Source: Parabacteroides sp. (lineage in GTDB: Bacteria > Bacteroidota > Bacteroidia > Bacteroidales > Tannerellaceae). Taken from it: DNA of 34,313 nt. The number at the start of each line of letters is the position of its first letter. The stretch's first letter is position 1. Where the stretch lies: positions 1 to 34,313 of the forward strand of contig JAQVCX010000029.1 in NCBI GenBank assembly GCA_028689545.1. The letters run 5' to 3'. The notes under the pieces were generated by a model. That model was not told the DNA's origin and did no database searches. It was given only the letters and a program-made list of their open reading frames with translations. This document shows positions 1 through 9,562 of the stretch, piece after piece. The translations under genes were made by a program, and so were the position numbers.

Positions 1-453
<453 letters not shown>

Positions 454-479
454 TAATACAAGTTTTACGTTTTATAAAA

Positions 480-543
480 AACACTAATTTAATGGGATAG
501 CATACTTTTCTTGTCGGCTCTCCGTTAGATTAGTGTTATTTTT
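480..543 (+). terminator. Possible guaB terminator or operator (9-bp inverted repeat)
   Basis: AACACTAAT (480-488) and ATTAGTGTT (529-537) are perfect inverted repeats, and the second arm runs into TTATTTTT. The 40-nt loop is long for an intrinsic terminator. The distal arm overlaps the -7 promoter box at 537-544, so it could equally be a DNA operator. Weak call. Confidence 0.3.
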
Positions 544-544
544 G
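537..544 (+). promoter_or_regulatory. Bacteroidetes -7 promoter element before the PPIase cluster
   Basis: TATTTTTG matches the TAnnTTTG consensus of the Bacteroidetes primary sigma factor. No good TTTG lies 19-21 bp upstream; the nearest is CTTG at 510-513, 23 bp away. Transcription would begin near 550, so the ATG at 547 cannot be used well, and the signal-peptide start at 580 would have a leader of about 30 nt. Confidence 0.45.
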
Positions 545-579
545 TAATGTATATTCGTGCTATGGTAAAAGATTTTTTG

Positions 580-2148
580 ATGAAAAAGTTACTTATCTCA
601 TTTGGGGTATTCGCTTGTGTGACAGTTAACGCTCAGACTGCGTCCGATTCGGTCGTTATGACGGTCGTTGGAAAACAAGTGCCTTTATCTGAATTTATTT
701 TTATCGCGGAGAAGAATGGAGAGGTGGATTTGTCGAATACAAAGTCCGTCAAAAACTATGTTGAGCTGTTTAAGAATTTCAAGTTAAAAGTAGCGGAGGC
801 GGAATCTTTAGGGATCGACCAGACATCCTCATTCAAAACCGAGTTGGATGGATACCGTGCTCAGTTGATCGATAGCTATATGTCGGATAAGGGAGGTGAG
901 AAAGCGGCTGCCCGTGCGGTATATGACCGGGGGGGGCACTCGGTAGAGTTGACCCACATCTTATTCCGCTTGCCGGAAAAGACGGTCTCCAAAGATACGG
1001 TAGCTGTATATCAAGAAGCCATGCAGGTATACGAACGTCTCCAGAAAGGAGAGGATATGGAAACGGTCGGGAATGCTTTGGCTGAGAAGGACAAGGAGCA
1101 TGTCGCTTGCGAATATGTACGTTGCTTGCTCCCGATGCAATCCTTAAAGGAGTTTGAGGATGCCGCCTATTCTTTGCCGATCGGCCGGGTGTGTGAACCT
1201 GTTCGCACGAGATTAGGATTTCATTTGATAAAAATCCATAGCCGTAAACCCAATCCGGGACGGGTACATGTCGCTCATATATTGATCGCTTTCCCGAAGG
1301 ATTCCGCCATGCAGGATTCGTCGGTTTTTCTGGCGAAAGCGCAAGCTATCTATAAGCAAGTACAGGAGGGTGCGGATTTCGGCGAGTTGGCGAAAGAATA
1401 TTCGGGGGATGCGGCTTCTGCTAAGAAAGGGGGAGTATTACCTTGGTTTGGGGTAGGCGAGATGGCACAGCTTTTTGAACAAGCTGCTTTTGCCTTGAGC
1501 AAGCCGGGTGATTTATCCGGGGTAGTGGAAACTCGTTTTGGTTACCATATCATTAAGTTGATCGATAGGAAGGAACGCCCTTCGTTTGAGGAAGAGGAAA
1601 AAGCCTTGTCGAGACGTATGGGACAGGGTGAACGTAACTTCGAGTTGTATAAAGCTTTCGACGATCGTATGAAAAAAGAATACGGATATGTTTTCTATCC
1701 GGAAGCTTATGCGGAGCTGCAGGCCTTATGTAACGATCATTTCCCTACGGATGAGGCGTTTTATGAGAAAGCGAAGGATATGAACAAGACGCTTATGCGT
1801 TTGGATGGAAGGGATTTTCCGCAAGCGGAGTTCGCTTATTATATCCAACGTTGCCCGTTCTCGACAAAGACGTATGCGGGTGATTTCATGCAAGAGGTCT
1901 ATGATTTGTTTATCCGCGATATCGTGACGACCGCCGAGCGTAAGAATCTGGAGACGAAACATCCGGAGATCCCTCATTTAATGCAGGAGTACCGGGATGG
2001 GATCCTGTTGTTTGAGGTCAGCAACCGGGAGATCTGGAGCAAACCCTCCGCCCAGCAGAAGGTGTTGGAAGCGAAGTGGATCGAGGATTTGAATAAGAAA
2101 TATCCGGTGACTGTCAACTGGAAATTATTGAAGAAACTAAAGAAATAA
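580..2148 (+). CDS. SurA-like periplasmic peptidyl-prolyl isomerase with two PpiC domains
   Basis: Predicted periplasmic chaperone/parvulin isomerase acting on outer-membrane protein precursors. I start it at the ATG at 580, which gives a clean signal peptide (MKKLLISFGVFACVTVNA, then Q); the ATGs at 547 and 562 only add a non-signal extension, and 547 lies at the expected transcription start. The 522-residue product has an N-terminal helical region and two parvulin domains, about residues 121-222 and 227-331. Each has the THILF/AHILI opening strand and the GFHLIKI/GYHIIKL closing strand, and the second has the typical GDAASAKKGG loop. The C-terminal 190 residues are not recognised. A G8 run lies at 929-936. 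The gene heads a cluster with two further SurA-like genes and an OstA-like gene. The family is secure; the client proteins are unknown. Confidence 0.88.
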   Translation: MKKLLISFGVFACVTVNAQTASDSVVMTVVGKQVPLSEFIFIAEKNGEVDLSNTKSVKNYVELFKNFKLKVAEAESLGIDQTSSFKTELDGYRAQLIDSYMSDKGGEKAAARAVYDRGGHSVELTHILFRLPEKTVSKDTVAVYQEAMQVYERLQKGEDMETVGNALAEKDKEHVACEYVRCLLPMQSLKEFEDAAYSLPIGRVCEPVRTRLGFHLIKIHSRKPNPGRVHVAHILIAFPKDSAMQDSSVFLAKAQAIYKQVQEGADFGELAKEYSGDAASAKKGGVLPWFGVGEMAQLFEQAAFALSKPGDLSGVVETRFGYHIIKLIDRKERPSFEEEEKALSRRMGQGERNFELYKAFDDRMKKEYGYVFYPEAYAELQALCNDHFPTDEAFYEKAKDMNKTLMRLDGRDFPQAEFAYYIQRCPFSTKTYAGDFMQEVYDLFIRDIVTTAERKNLETKHPEIPHLMQEYRDGILLFEVSNREIWSKPSAQQKVLEAKWIEDLNKKYPVTVNWKLLKKLKK

Positions 2149-2161
2149 AATAAAGATAGAT

Positions 2162-3016
2162 ATGAGGATAGTCTTCATGTTCCTAGCGTTCGTTGTGCTG
2201 TTGGGTGCCTGTAAAGGTTCTCAGCCGGCTGATACTACGGATGTCTTGGTTAGCGTGAAAGGACGTACCCTAAATCGTTCGGAGGTGAATAGGCTAATAC
2301 CTCGGGGGATTTCCTCCGCTGATAGTACGTTGCTGGCCGAGAGCTTTATCCAGAAATGGGTAAAGGATGTGTTGGTGTACGATGTGGCCTTGCGTAACTT
2401 TGGGGATGAGAAAGAGGAGGTCGATAAATTGGTAGAGGAATACAGGCGTTCCTTGGTCCGTTACCGTTATCAAGAACGGTTGGTGGAGGAGAAGCTGAAA
2501 GCCGATATCCGGGAAAGTGATAAATTAAACTATTACGAGGAAAACCAGAAAAAGTTTATCTTGGATAAAGGCTTGATCAAGGGATTGTTCTTGAAGATTC
2601 CGGTGGATGCCCCGGGACTTTCCGATGTCAAAAAGTGGTACAAATCCACAGATGTGGCCTCTTTAGAAAAAATTGAGAAGTATAGTGTGCAAAATGCCAC
2701 GATTTATGAGTACTTTTACGACAAATGGGTTGATTTCGATGAGGTAATGGACAATATACCGATCCATGTGTCGAATCCGAACACGTTTTTGAAGGCGAAT
2801 AAGTTTGTTGAGGTAGCGGATAGTAGTTATTGCTATCTGCTGAATATCAAGGAATATTTGCTTTCCGGCAGTGTGGAGCCGTATGATTATGCCAGTCCGC
2901 ACGTTATGGAAATGCTGGTAAACCAACGAAAGGTTGAATTCTTGAGAAATTTTGAAGATGAGTTATATAACGACGCGATCCGGAGCGGTGACGTGAAATT
3001 CCATTCCGAGCCGTGA
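2162..3016 (+). CDS. SurA-N-like lipoprotein, probable periplasmic folding factor
   Basis: The protein has 284 residues with a lipoprotein signal ending in the lipobox LLGAC (Cys at residue 17), followed by KGSQPAD. There is no acidic cluster after the Cys, so it is predicted to face the periplasm rather than the cell surface. The opening segment (VLVSVKGRTLNRSEVNRLIP) resembles the start of SurA/PpiC chaperone modules, and the rest is helical and charged. I see no complete parvulin domain (no HIL...GG...GYH pattern), so isomerase activity is doubtful. It begins 13 bp after the first PPIase gene and is followed 25 bp later by another SurA-like gene, which suggests a cooperating chaperone set. 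The chaperone role is inferred from context. Confidence 0.75.
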   Translation: MRIVFMFLAFVVLLGACKGSQPADTTDVLVSVKGRTLNRSEVNRLIPRGISSADSTLLAESFIQKWVKDVLVYDVALRNFGDEKEEVDKLVEEYRRSLVRYRYQERLVEEKLKADIRESDKLNYYEENQKKFILDKGLIKGLFLKIPVDAPGLSDVKKWYKSTDVASLEKIEKYSVQNATIYEYFYDKWVDFDEVMDNIPIHVSNPNTFLKANKFVEVADSSYCYLLNIKEYLLSGSVEPYDYASPHVMEMLVNQRKVEFLRNFEDELYNDAIRSGDVKFHSEP

Positions 3017-3041
3017 TCTCTAATTTTATAAATGGGTAGAC

Positions 3042-4406
3042 ATGATGAAAAAGATTTTAAGTGTATTTTTTCTTGCCTGTTGTTCTTGCGTTGTAATGGC
3101 GCAAGACAATGTGATCGATGAAATTGTGTGGGTGGTAGGAGATGACGCTATTTTACGTTCGGATATTGAGACGCAGCGTTTGTATAATCAAAACGAGGGA
3201 GTCCGCTTGGATGGCGACCCGTATTGCGTGATCCCGGAGCAGATGGCGATACAGAAACTATATCTGAATCAAGCTAAGATCGATAGTATCACCGTGAACG
3301 AGAACCAAGTGATCCAGAGCGTGGATCAATGGATGAACATGGCCGTGAACCAAATCGGCTCTTGCGAGAAATTGGAGGAATATTTCGGTAAGAAATTTTC
3401 CCAGATCAAGGACGAGCGTAAGGAGATGGTGCGGGAGCAGCAGGTAGTTCAACAAATGCAGCATCAATTGATCGGCGAGATCAAGCTGACACCTTCCGAG
3501 GTGCGTAAATATTTCAGCCAGTTGCCTCAGGATAGCCTGCCGAATATCCCTACGACGGTAGAGGTGCAAATCGTTACCTTGGAACCGAAGATTCCGTTTG
3601 AGGAAACGGACGCTATCAAGGCTCGCTTGCGTGATTTCACGGAGCAGGTCAATTCAGGCAAGATGGAATTTTCTACATTGGCTCGTTTGTACTCGGAAGA
3701 TCCGGGTTCGGCGTCTCGGGGCGGTGAGTTGGGTTTCATGAGCAAGACGCAGCTGTTGCCGGAGTTCGCGAATGTTGCGTTCAACTTGAAAGACTCGAAG
3801 CGCGTCTCCCAGATCGTACAGACGGAGTATGGTTACCATATCATCCAGTTGATCGAGAAACGTGGAGACCGTATCAACTGCCGCCATGTCTTGTTGAAGC
3901 CGAAAGTCTCCGATAAGGAGTTGGCGGATGCTACCACTCGTCTGGATTCTTTGTATAATGATTTGGAAGCGAATAAATTCTCGTTCGAGGAAGCCGCTAC
4001 ATTCGTCTCTTACGACAAGGATACGCGTAATAATAAAGGTTTGATGGTAAACCAAGATTATGAGAGCAGCAATATGGGAACCCCTAAGTTCGAGATGCAA
4101 GAACTTCCGCAGGAAATCGGTAAGGTGGTATATGGAATGCAAGTAGGAGAGGTCTCCAAACCTTTTACCATGTTGACGAACAAGCAGAAAGAGGTAGTGG
4201 CTATCGTTAAGCTGAAAGCCCGGACGGAAGGGCATAAGGCGAATCTGGCCGATGACTTCCAGGCGTTGAAAGCGATCGTGGAGACTAAGAAGCGTGAGGT
4301 GTTATTGAACGACTGGATCACGAAGAAGCAAAAATCAACCTACGTACGTATTAGCGACGGTTGGAGGAATTGTGATTTCAAATATCCGGGTTGGATTAAG
4401 GAATGA
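3042..4406 (+). CDS. SurA-like peptidyl-prolyl isomerase, periplasmic
   Basis: Periplasmic chaperone/isomerase for outer-membrane protein biogenesis. The 454-residue product begins MMKK; the second Met at 3045 is equally possible. A signal peptide ends at VVMAQ. A SurA N-domain (about residues 24-165, opening with DEIVWVVGDDAILRSDIE) is followed by a clear parvulin domain (about 170-280: VEVQIVTLEP, YSEDPGSASRGGELGF, then YGYHIIQL) and a second, weaker one (about 280-395, starting INCRHVLLKP). This is the closest of the three neighbours to classical SurA architecture. Its TGA overlaps the ATG of the OstA-like gene by 4 bp, suggesting translational coupling of the chaperone with LPS-transport-type machinery. 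Confidence 0.9.
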   Translation: MMKKILSVFFLACCSCVVMAQDNVIDEIVWVVGDDAILRSDIETQRLYNQNEGVRLDGDPYCVIPEQMAIQKLYLNQAKIDSITVNENQVIQSVDQWMNMAVNQIGSCEKLEEYFGKKFSQIKDERKEMVREQQVVQQMQHQLIGEIKLTPSEVRKYFSQLPQDSLPNIPTTVEVQIVTLEPKIPFEETDAIKARLRDFTEQVNSGKMEFSTLARLYSEDPGSASRGGELGFMSKTQLLPEFANVAFNLKDSKRVSQIVQTEYGYHIIQLIEKRGDRINCRHVLLKPKVSDKELADATTRLDSLYNDLEANKFSFEEAATFVSYDKDTRNNKGLMVNQDYESSNMGTPKFEMQELPQEIGKVVYGMQVGEVSKPFTMLTNKQKEVVAIVKLKARTEGHKANLADDFQALKAIVETKKREVLLNDWITKKQKSTYVRISDGWRNCDFKYPGWIKE

Positions 4407-6004
4407 GACTAATTAACAGGTTATTTCTAGCGGTCTTATCGTGTGCCTTATCGGTTGGCGTATTCGCGCAAACGCAAGATAGCACGGTGGTGGCCGCCAA
4501 AGATAGTGTCGCTCCCAAGAAGACGAGGGTCTTTCTGGAGCATGCGAATACGCTTTCGTTCGATAAGGAGAGGAACGCCGAGGCTCAGGTACTGAATGGT
4601 GATGTTTGCTTTCGCCATGATAGTTCGTATATGTATTGCGATAGCGCGTATTTCTTTGAGCAGACCAATTCCTTGGAGGCGTTTAGTAATGTCCGGATGG
4701 AACAAGGGGATACCTTGTTCGTGTATGGAAATTACCTGTTTTACGATGGAAATACCCAGATCGCTTATCTGCGGGAGAATGTCCGCATGGAGAATGGGCA
4801 GGTCACCCTGTTTACGGATAGCTTAAACTATGAGCGAATCCCGGATATCGGATATTATTTCGACGGAGGTCTGATCGTGGACTCCTTGAATCAGCTCTCT
4901 TCTTTTTACGGGCAATACTCGCCTGGTACGAAATTGGCTATCTTCAATGATAGTGTCCGCCTGGAGAATGAGCAATTCACGTTGTATTCCGATACCTTAC
5001 ATTATAATACGGACTCGAAGATCGCCACGATCCTCGGGCCGTCTGTCATCGTGTCGGATAGTGGCACGATCTATTCTTCCAGGGGTTGGTACGATACCAT
5101 GAATAATACCTCTTTGCTATTGGATCGCTCCCAAGTGGTTTCCGGCGACCGTGTCTTGACGGGCGACTCTATCGCCTACAACCGGGGATTGGGCTTTGGG
5201 GAGGCGTTCGGTAATATGAGCCTGCAAGACACGGCGCGGCATGTCACACTGGAAGGTCAATACGGCTTTTACAACGAGAAGACCGAGTATGCTTTCGCTA
5301 CGGATAGCGCCCGTTTCTTGGAATTTAGCCAAGGAGATACCTTGTATCTGCATGGCGATTCCTTGAAGATGACTACGGTGGATTCTCTTTACCGGGAAGT
5401 GAAAGCTTATTACGGAGTGCGTTTCTATCGGAAAGATATGCAAGGCGTTTGCGATTCGATGCAGTTTAACACGAGAGACTCTATATTATATATGTATACG
5501 GATCCTATCGTCTGGAACGAGCAGTATCAGATCTATGGAGATACGATCTTGATCTTTATGAATGATAGCTCGATCGATTTCGCCCACGTGAAGCAATTCG
5601 CTTTCGCGATACAGCGAATCGATTCTGCCGCGTTCAATCAATTAAAGGGAAATGACTTGAAGGCTTATTTCGAGGGACAAGTCGTGAATCGGATCGATGT
5701 GGCGGGCAACGCCGAATCTATATTCTTCCCATTGGAGAAGGACGGCTCGATGGTCGGCATGAACGAGAGCAAGAGCGGATTCCTTACGATCTGGCTAAAA
5801 GACAATAAGTTGGATAAGCTGAAGATATGGCCTACCCCAACGGGTACGATGACCCCTATTCCCGATCTGAAGCCCGACCAGAAATACTTGAAAGACTTTT
5901 ATTGGTTTGATTATGTCCGTCCGAAGGATAAGGATGATATTTATCAGGTCGTGAAAAGAAAAGCTCAAGATGCTCCGAAGAGAAGCAATAAATTCGTACA
6001 TTAG
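4403..6004 (+). CDS. OstA/LptA-like periplasmic protein
   Basis: The protein has 533 residues and a signal peptide (MRLINRLFLAVLSCALSVGVFAQ). Downstream are many short beta-repeats of the OstA/LptA type, of the form 'GDTLFVYGNYLFYDG', 'YSDTLHYN', 'TGDSIAYN' and 'LHGDSLKMTT'. These form a beta-jellyroll bridge that in Gram-negatives carries LPS across the periplasm. No LptD-type C-terminal barrel is evident, so it is better called OstA-like than LptD. The start overlaps the upstream PPIase stop (ATGA). Neighbouring SurA-like genes fit a shared role in outer-membrane assembly. Family assignment is good; lipid transport is inferred from homology. Confidence 0.85.
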   Translation: MRLINRLFLAVLSCALSVGVFAQTQDSTVVAAKDSVAPKKTRVFLEHANTLSFDKERNAEAQVLNGDVCFRHDSSYMYCDSAYFFEQTNSLEAFSNVRMEQGDTLFVYGNYLFYDGNTQIAYLRENVRMENGQVTLFTDSLNYERIPDIGYYFDGGLIVDSLNQLSSFYGQYSPGTKLAIFNDSVRLENEQFTLYSDTLHYNTDSKIATILGPSVIVSDSGTIYSSRGWYDTMNNTSLLLDRSQVVSGDRVLTGDSIAYNRGLGFGEAFGNMSLQDTARHVTLEGQYGFYNEKTEYAFATDSARFLEFSQGDTLYLHGDSLKMTTVDSLYREVKAYYGVRFYRKDMQGVCDSMQFNTRDSILYMYTDPIVWNEQYQIYGDTILIFMNDSSIDFAHVKQFAFAIQRIDSAAFNQLKGNDLKAYFEGQVVNRIDVAGNAESIFFPLEKDGSMVGMNESKSGFLTIWLKDNKLDKLKIWPTPTGTMTPIPDLKPDQKYLKDFYWFDYVRPKDKDDIYQVVKRKAQDAPKRSNKFVH

Positions 6005-6033
6005 CGTCGTATTCATAATTAATAGGTAAAGCT

Positions 6034-6336
6034 ATGGCACTTTTCTCGTTTTATAACCAGCGCAAACCGCGCCAATATGATCATAAACCTATTTATTGGG
6101 ACCCCCATAAGGAAGCCTTGGAGGAACGTATAAGTAAGGTCAAACGCGAAATGGGTGTAGAGGAATCGTTGGAGGAGTATAAGCCGCATATCAAGGGAAC
6201 CTTCATTGAAGGTACCTCGCATTTGAAGAAAAGCGTGGAGCGGGGCGAGGATTCCCGGGCCCGTAAGTATAAGAATGTGAAACTGGCGGTGGCCTTGGCT
6301 GTCTTGGCTGCCTTGTTGTGGTATATGTTCTGGTAA
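6034..6336 (+). CDS. Small tail-anchored hypothetical protein
   Basis: The protein has 100 residues and no N-terminal signal. The N-terminal half is charged and predicted helical ([20 protein letters not shown], then a coiled-coil-like [20 protein letters not shown]). A single C-terminal membrane segment ([19 protein letters not shown], about residues 82-100) ends the protein, giving a tail-anchored, cytoplasm-facing topology. It lies 29 bp after the OstA-like gene, and its TAA overlaps the mutL ATG by one base, so it belongs to the same transcription unit. Coding status is supported by position, the overlap and composition. I do not recognise a named family and assign no function. Confidence 0.75.
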   Translation: MALFSFYNQRKPRQYDHKPIYWDPHKEALEERISKVKREMGVEESLEEYKPHIKGTFIEGTSHLKKSVERGEDSRARKYKNVKLAVALAVLAALLWYMFW

Positions 6337-8180
6337 TGAGCGATATCATTCATTTACTTCCGGACCATATCGCCAATCAAATCGCGGCGGGAGAGGTGAT
6401 CCAACGTCCGGCCTCTGTCGTTAAGGAGTTGGTCGAGAACGCGGTGGACGCTGGCGCTTCCAATATTCAAGTGAACATAAAGGATGCGGGTAAGACATTG
6501 ATACAGGTGATCGATGACGGAAGAGGTATGTCCGAGACGGATGCCCGCATGGCTTTTGAGCGGCACGCTACCTCTAAGATCTCCACGGCCGAGGATTTAT
6601 TCTCTTTGCATACGATGGGTTTCCGGGGCGAGGCGTTGGCCTCTATCGCCGCCGTCGCCCATATAGAGTTGCGTACCCGGGCTAGGGAGGCCGAGCTTGG
6701 CGCTTGCCTGTCTATCGCGGGCTCCAATCTGGAGAGTATCGAGCCGGAGGCCTGTAACGAGGGATGTATCTTCTCCGTGAAGAATCTTTTCTTTAATGTT
6801 CCCGCCCGCCGGAAATTCTTGAAGTCGAACGAGACGGAATTCCGGAATATCATCAATGAGTTCGAGCGAATTGCCTTGGTGAATCCACAAGTGGGCATGT
6901 CTCTTTATCATAATGACGCGGAGATATTCAATCTGTCCGAGTCGGGGCTACGTCAACGCATCATTAATATATATGGTAAGAATTTAAACCAGAAGTTGCT
7001 CTCTCTGGATGCCCAGAGTTCCATGGTGACTATTTCCGGCTTCGTGGGTCGTCCGGACTCGGCGAAGAAGCGGGGGGCCTTGCAGTTCTTTTTCGTGAAT
7101 GGCCGTTATATGAAGCACCCTTATTTCCATAAGGCGATCATGCAGGCCTACGAGCAATTGATCCCCGCCGGGGATATGCCGAATTATTTCGTTTATTTCA
7201 CGTTGGACCCCTCTTCGATCGATGTCAATATCCATCCGACAAAGACGGAGATCAAGTTTGAGAACGAGCAACCGATCTGGCAGATCTTGATGGCCGCCAC
7301 CCGCGAGGCGTTGGCTAAATCGAGCGCCATCCCTACGATCGATTTCGACGTGGAGGACGCGATCGATATTCCTGTCTACAACCCGGTAAAGAAAAGTGAG
7401 CCTACTACCTATAAGGCCCCGAATGTGCAAGTGGATTCCAGTTATAACCCGTTTGATACTACTTCCTATAAGAAACCGGAATTCGATTGGTCTAAATTAT
7501 ACCAGGGATTCGAGAACGACCGGGTAGCCGTCCAATTGGAGTCCGAGACTTTCGAGGACGCCCCGATCGGGGAACTGACGGCCGAGGCGGCGAGCCCGGA
7601 AAACCTGTTTACGGAAGTAAGCAATCCTTGTTATCAATATAAAGGGCGATATATCGTGACTTCCTTGAAATCGGGTCTGGCGATTATAGACCAGCATCGG
7701 GCGCATGTGCGCGTCTTGTCCGACCAATACCTGTCGAATATCCGTCAGCAGCAAGGAGTCTCCCAGCAAGTCCTTTTCCCGGAGATCGTAGAGTTTACCG
7801 CTGCCGAGGCGGCCGTATTGCCATCCTTATTGGAAGATTTACGCTTCGTCGGCTTTGATCTGAGCAATCTGGGAAATGACAATTACGCGATCAATGGCCT
7901 GCCCGCCGGTATAGAGAACCTTGATCCGGTAACCTTGGTGAAGGATATCGTGGACCGGACGATCGAGACCGGATGCGACGCGCATGAGAAGATCTGCGAA
8001 GTCATCGCCTTCTCTTTGGCGAAAGCCGCCGCCATCCGTCCCGGCAAATCCTTATCCCCGGAAGAGATGGATCATCTGATCGCCTCCCTGTTCTCGTGCC
8101 CGGACTCGAACCTGACCCCGGACGGTAAGACGATCATCTCCATGCTGACCGACGAGGAGCTGGAGAAAAGATTCAAATGA
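6336..8180 (+). CDS. mutL: DNA mismatch repair protein MutL
   Basis: MutL couples mismatch recognition by MutS to downstream strand removal. The start is the ATG at 6336, overlapping the upstream stop (TAATG); an in-frame GTG at 6318 would add six residues inside the previous gene. In this 614-residue protein the GHKL ATPase motifs are intact: [10 protein letters not shown] (31-40), DDGRGM (60-65), RHATSKI (76-82) and [10 protein letters not shown] (95-104). The transducer domain (KTEIKFENE region) is normal, followed by an acidic linker. In the C-terminal domain, the endonuclease metal-site motif of the Bacillus type (DQHA-x2-E-x4-E) reads [12 protein letters not shown] from residue 452, and the CPHGRP-like segment reads TPDGKTII, so the canonical nuclease ligands are not conserved. 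Confidence 0.97.
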   Translation: MSDIIHLLPDHIANQIAAGEVIQRPASVVKELVENAVDAGASNIQVNIKDAGKTLIQVIDDGRGMSETDARMAFERHATSKISTAEDLFSLHTMGFRGEALASIAAVAHIELRTRAREAELGACLSIAGSNLESIEPEACNEGCIFSVKNLFFNVPARRKFLKSNETEFRNIINEFERIALVNPQVGMSLYHNDAEIFNLSESGLRQRIINIYGKNLNQKLLSLDAQSSMVTISGFVGRPDSAKKRGALQFFFVNGRYMKHPYFHKAIMQAYEQLIPAGDMPNYFVYFTLDPSSIDVNIHPTKTEIKFENEQPIWQILMAATREALAKSSAIPTIDFDVEDAIDIPVYNPVKKSEPTTYKAPNVQVDSSYNPFDTTSYKKPEFDWSKLYQGFENDRVAVQLESETFEDAPIGELTAEAASPENLFTEVSNPCYQYKGRYIVTSLKSGLAIIDQHRAHVRVLSDQYLSNIRQQQGVSQQVLFPEIVEFTAAEAAVLPSLLEDLRFVGFDLSNLGNDNYAINGLPAGIENLDPVTLVKDIVDRTIETGCDAHEKICEVIAFSLAKAAAIRPGKSLSPEEMDHLIASLFSCPDSNLTPDGKTIISMLTDEELEKRFK

Positions 8181-8239
8181 GGCTTCGCGGCTGCTGACTA
8201 GAAGATATACTGTATAAAATAACCTTAAATCAATTTATC

Positions 8240-9493
8240 ATGGATCTAAAAGTAAAATCATGTATCAGTGTGGCCGTATTGTCCTTGATCGCTTTCTTCT
8301 CCTGCGATCAGGTCAAGAAGGAGGAGGGCCTGAAGATAATTCCGGTGGAGAAAGCCTATCGGAATCAAACCGCGTTAGAGGCCTCTGATTATTTCCAGAA
8401 GATACGCTATGTACCTTTGGAGACGACCGATCAGTCATTGGTAGGAAAGAACCCGACGGTTTGGATCGCCGGAGATAAGTTGATCGTCTCCTCGGAACAG
8501 AAGCAGTGCCTGGCCTTTGATAAGGCGACCGGGCGTTTCATCACCTCGATCGGGCATATCGGGAACGATCCGGAAGGGAGCTTGTCGCTTTCCGGTTGGA
8601 TGAACGCGGAGGTCGGACATATCTATCTCCAAGCGGGAAACGGCCGCTCTGTCATTTATGATACGGATGGGAACTTCGTGGGGGAACAACGGGATCTGGA
8701 CGTTACGGACGGGTTTTTCGGAATCGACACCTATGATTATTTAGATGAGAACATATTGGTAGAGCATCTACCCGCTACCGACAAGAAGCCGGACCGGATC
8801 ATCCTTTTCCGGGATACGGTACTATTGGCCTCTTTCCCTTCGCGTGGCGATCAGCGCAGCCCGCTCTCGGGTGATGTGGCAGATATCCAGCGTGTGGATG
8901 TACATAAACATTAGGAGACGGGCTTCGTCGCGATTTACATGGAGTTTAAAGGCAGTCGCCAGAATTGCATGCTCCCGTCGGAGCAGATCTTCTGGCATAA
9001 AGACAAGGAGCTGTTCTTTCGCGAGACCTTCAATGACACGATCTATCGGGTAGAGCCGGACGGATTAACCCCCGTGGCCCGTTTCGACTTTGGCGCGATG
9101 CGGTGGGACCGGAAAGATCGGTACACGCCGGAGAAAGACCAAGCTATTTATCCCTTGGACGTATATGAGAATGATCGGTTGCTTTGGCTGCGTTTCGTGG
9201 TGGGCTTACATGATCCGGATCAGTGGGAAGTCTATAATGCCGTTTATGATAAGCGAGGCGGAGAGGTAAAGGCGGCTCCTTTTAAAGAGGGTGCGCGCGA
9301 CGACTTGAATGGTTTCCTCCCTTTGCAACCCACCTTTGCCTCGCCGGCCGGAGCCTTTGCGCAGATCGTCCCGGCAGCGTCTGTGGTAAGCTGGTTCGAG
9401 GAGCATTCCGGGCGGAAGGATTGGCCGGAAGAGATAAAGAGGCTTGAGACATTGACCGAGGAAGATAATCCGGTCGTGGTCATAATGGAGTAA
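8240..9493 (+). pseudogene. 6-bladed beta-propeller lipoprotein gene interrupted by an amber codon
   Basis: A lipoprotein signal (LSLIAFFSC, Cys near residue 22) leads a protein with the usual pattern of the Bacteroidetes 6-bladed beta-propeller family: an opening 'YFQKIRYVPLETTDQSLVG', repeated blade strands such as 'DKLIVSSEQKQCLAFDKATG', 'GRSVIYDTDGNFVGEQ', and late blades 'FNDTIYRVEPDGLTPVARFDFG'. The frame of 8240 continues unbroken to 9493 except for one TAG at 8912-8914, after 224 codons. The downstream part is in the same frame, so this is a point nonsense change rather than a frameshift. The family's function is unknown, commonly surface or periplasmic. It could also be a sequencing error or a read-through case. 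It starts 59 bp after mutL without a recognisable promoter. Confidence 0.75.
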
Positions 9494-9518
9494 TCTAGAT
9501 CAAATACTCGGAAGAACT

Positions 9519-9550
9519 CTTGTTCAGATGTTATGTATGTAGTATCTTTG
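9519..9550 (+). promoter_or_regulatory. Promoter for the HU-wHTH gene
   Basis: CTTG (9519-9522), a 20-bp spacer and TATCTTTG (9543-9550) match the Bacteroidetes -33/-7 consensus. Transcription would start near 9556, immediately before the dyad array, placing the array in a leader of about 150 nt. Confidence 0.65.
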
Positions 9551-9562
9551 TCTAGTGCCTCT

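Noticed and set aside
547-579. Upstream ATGs at 547 and 562 as the start of the first PPIase gene
   Set aside because: They precede a clean signal peptide at 580, and 547 coincides with the expected transcription start after the -7 box at 537-544.
3654-4235. Long open frame on the minus strand inside the SurA-like gene
   Set aside because: It is fully antisense to a well-supported gene, and its composition is the reverse-frame shadow of that gene.
8844-9053. Frameshift as the cause of the propeller gene interruption
   Set aside because: Both halves are in the same frame with only one TAG between them, and the overlapping frame here gives no family-like sequence.
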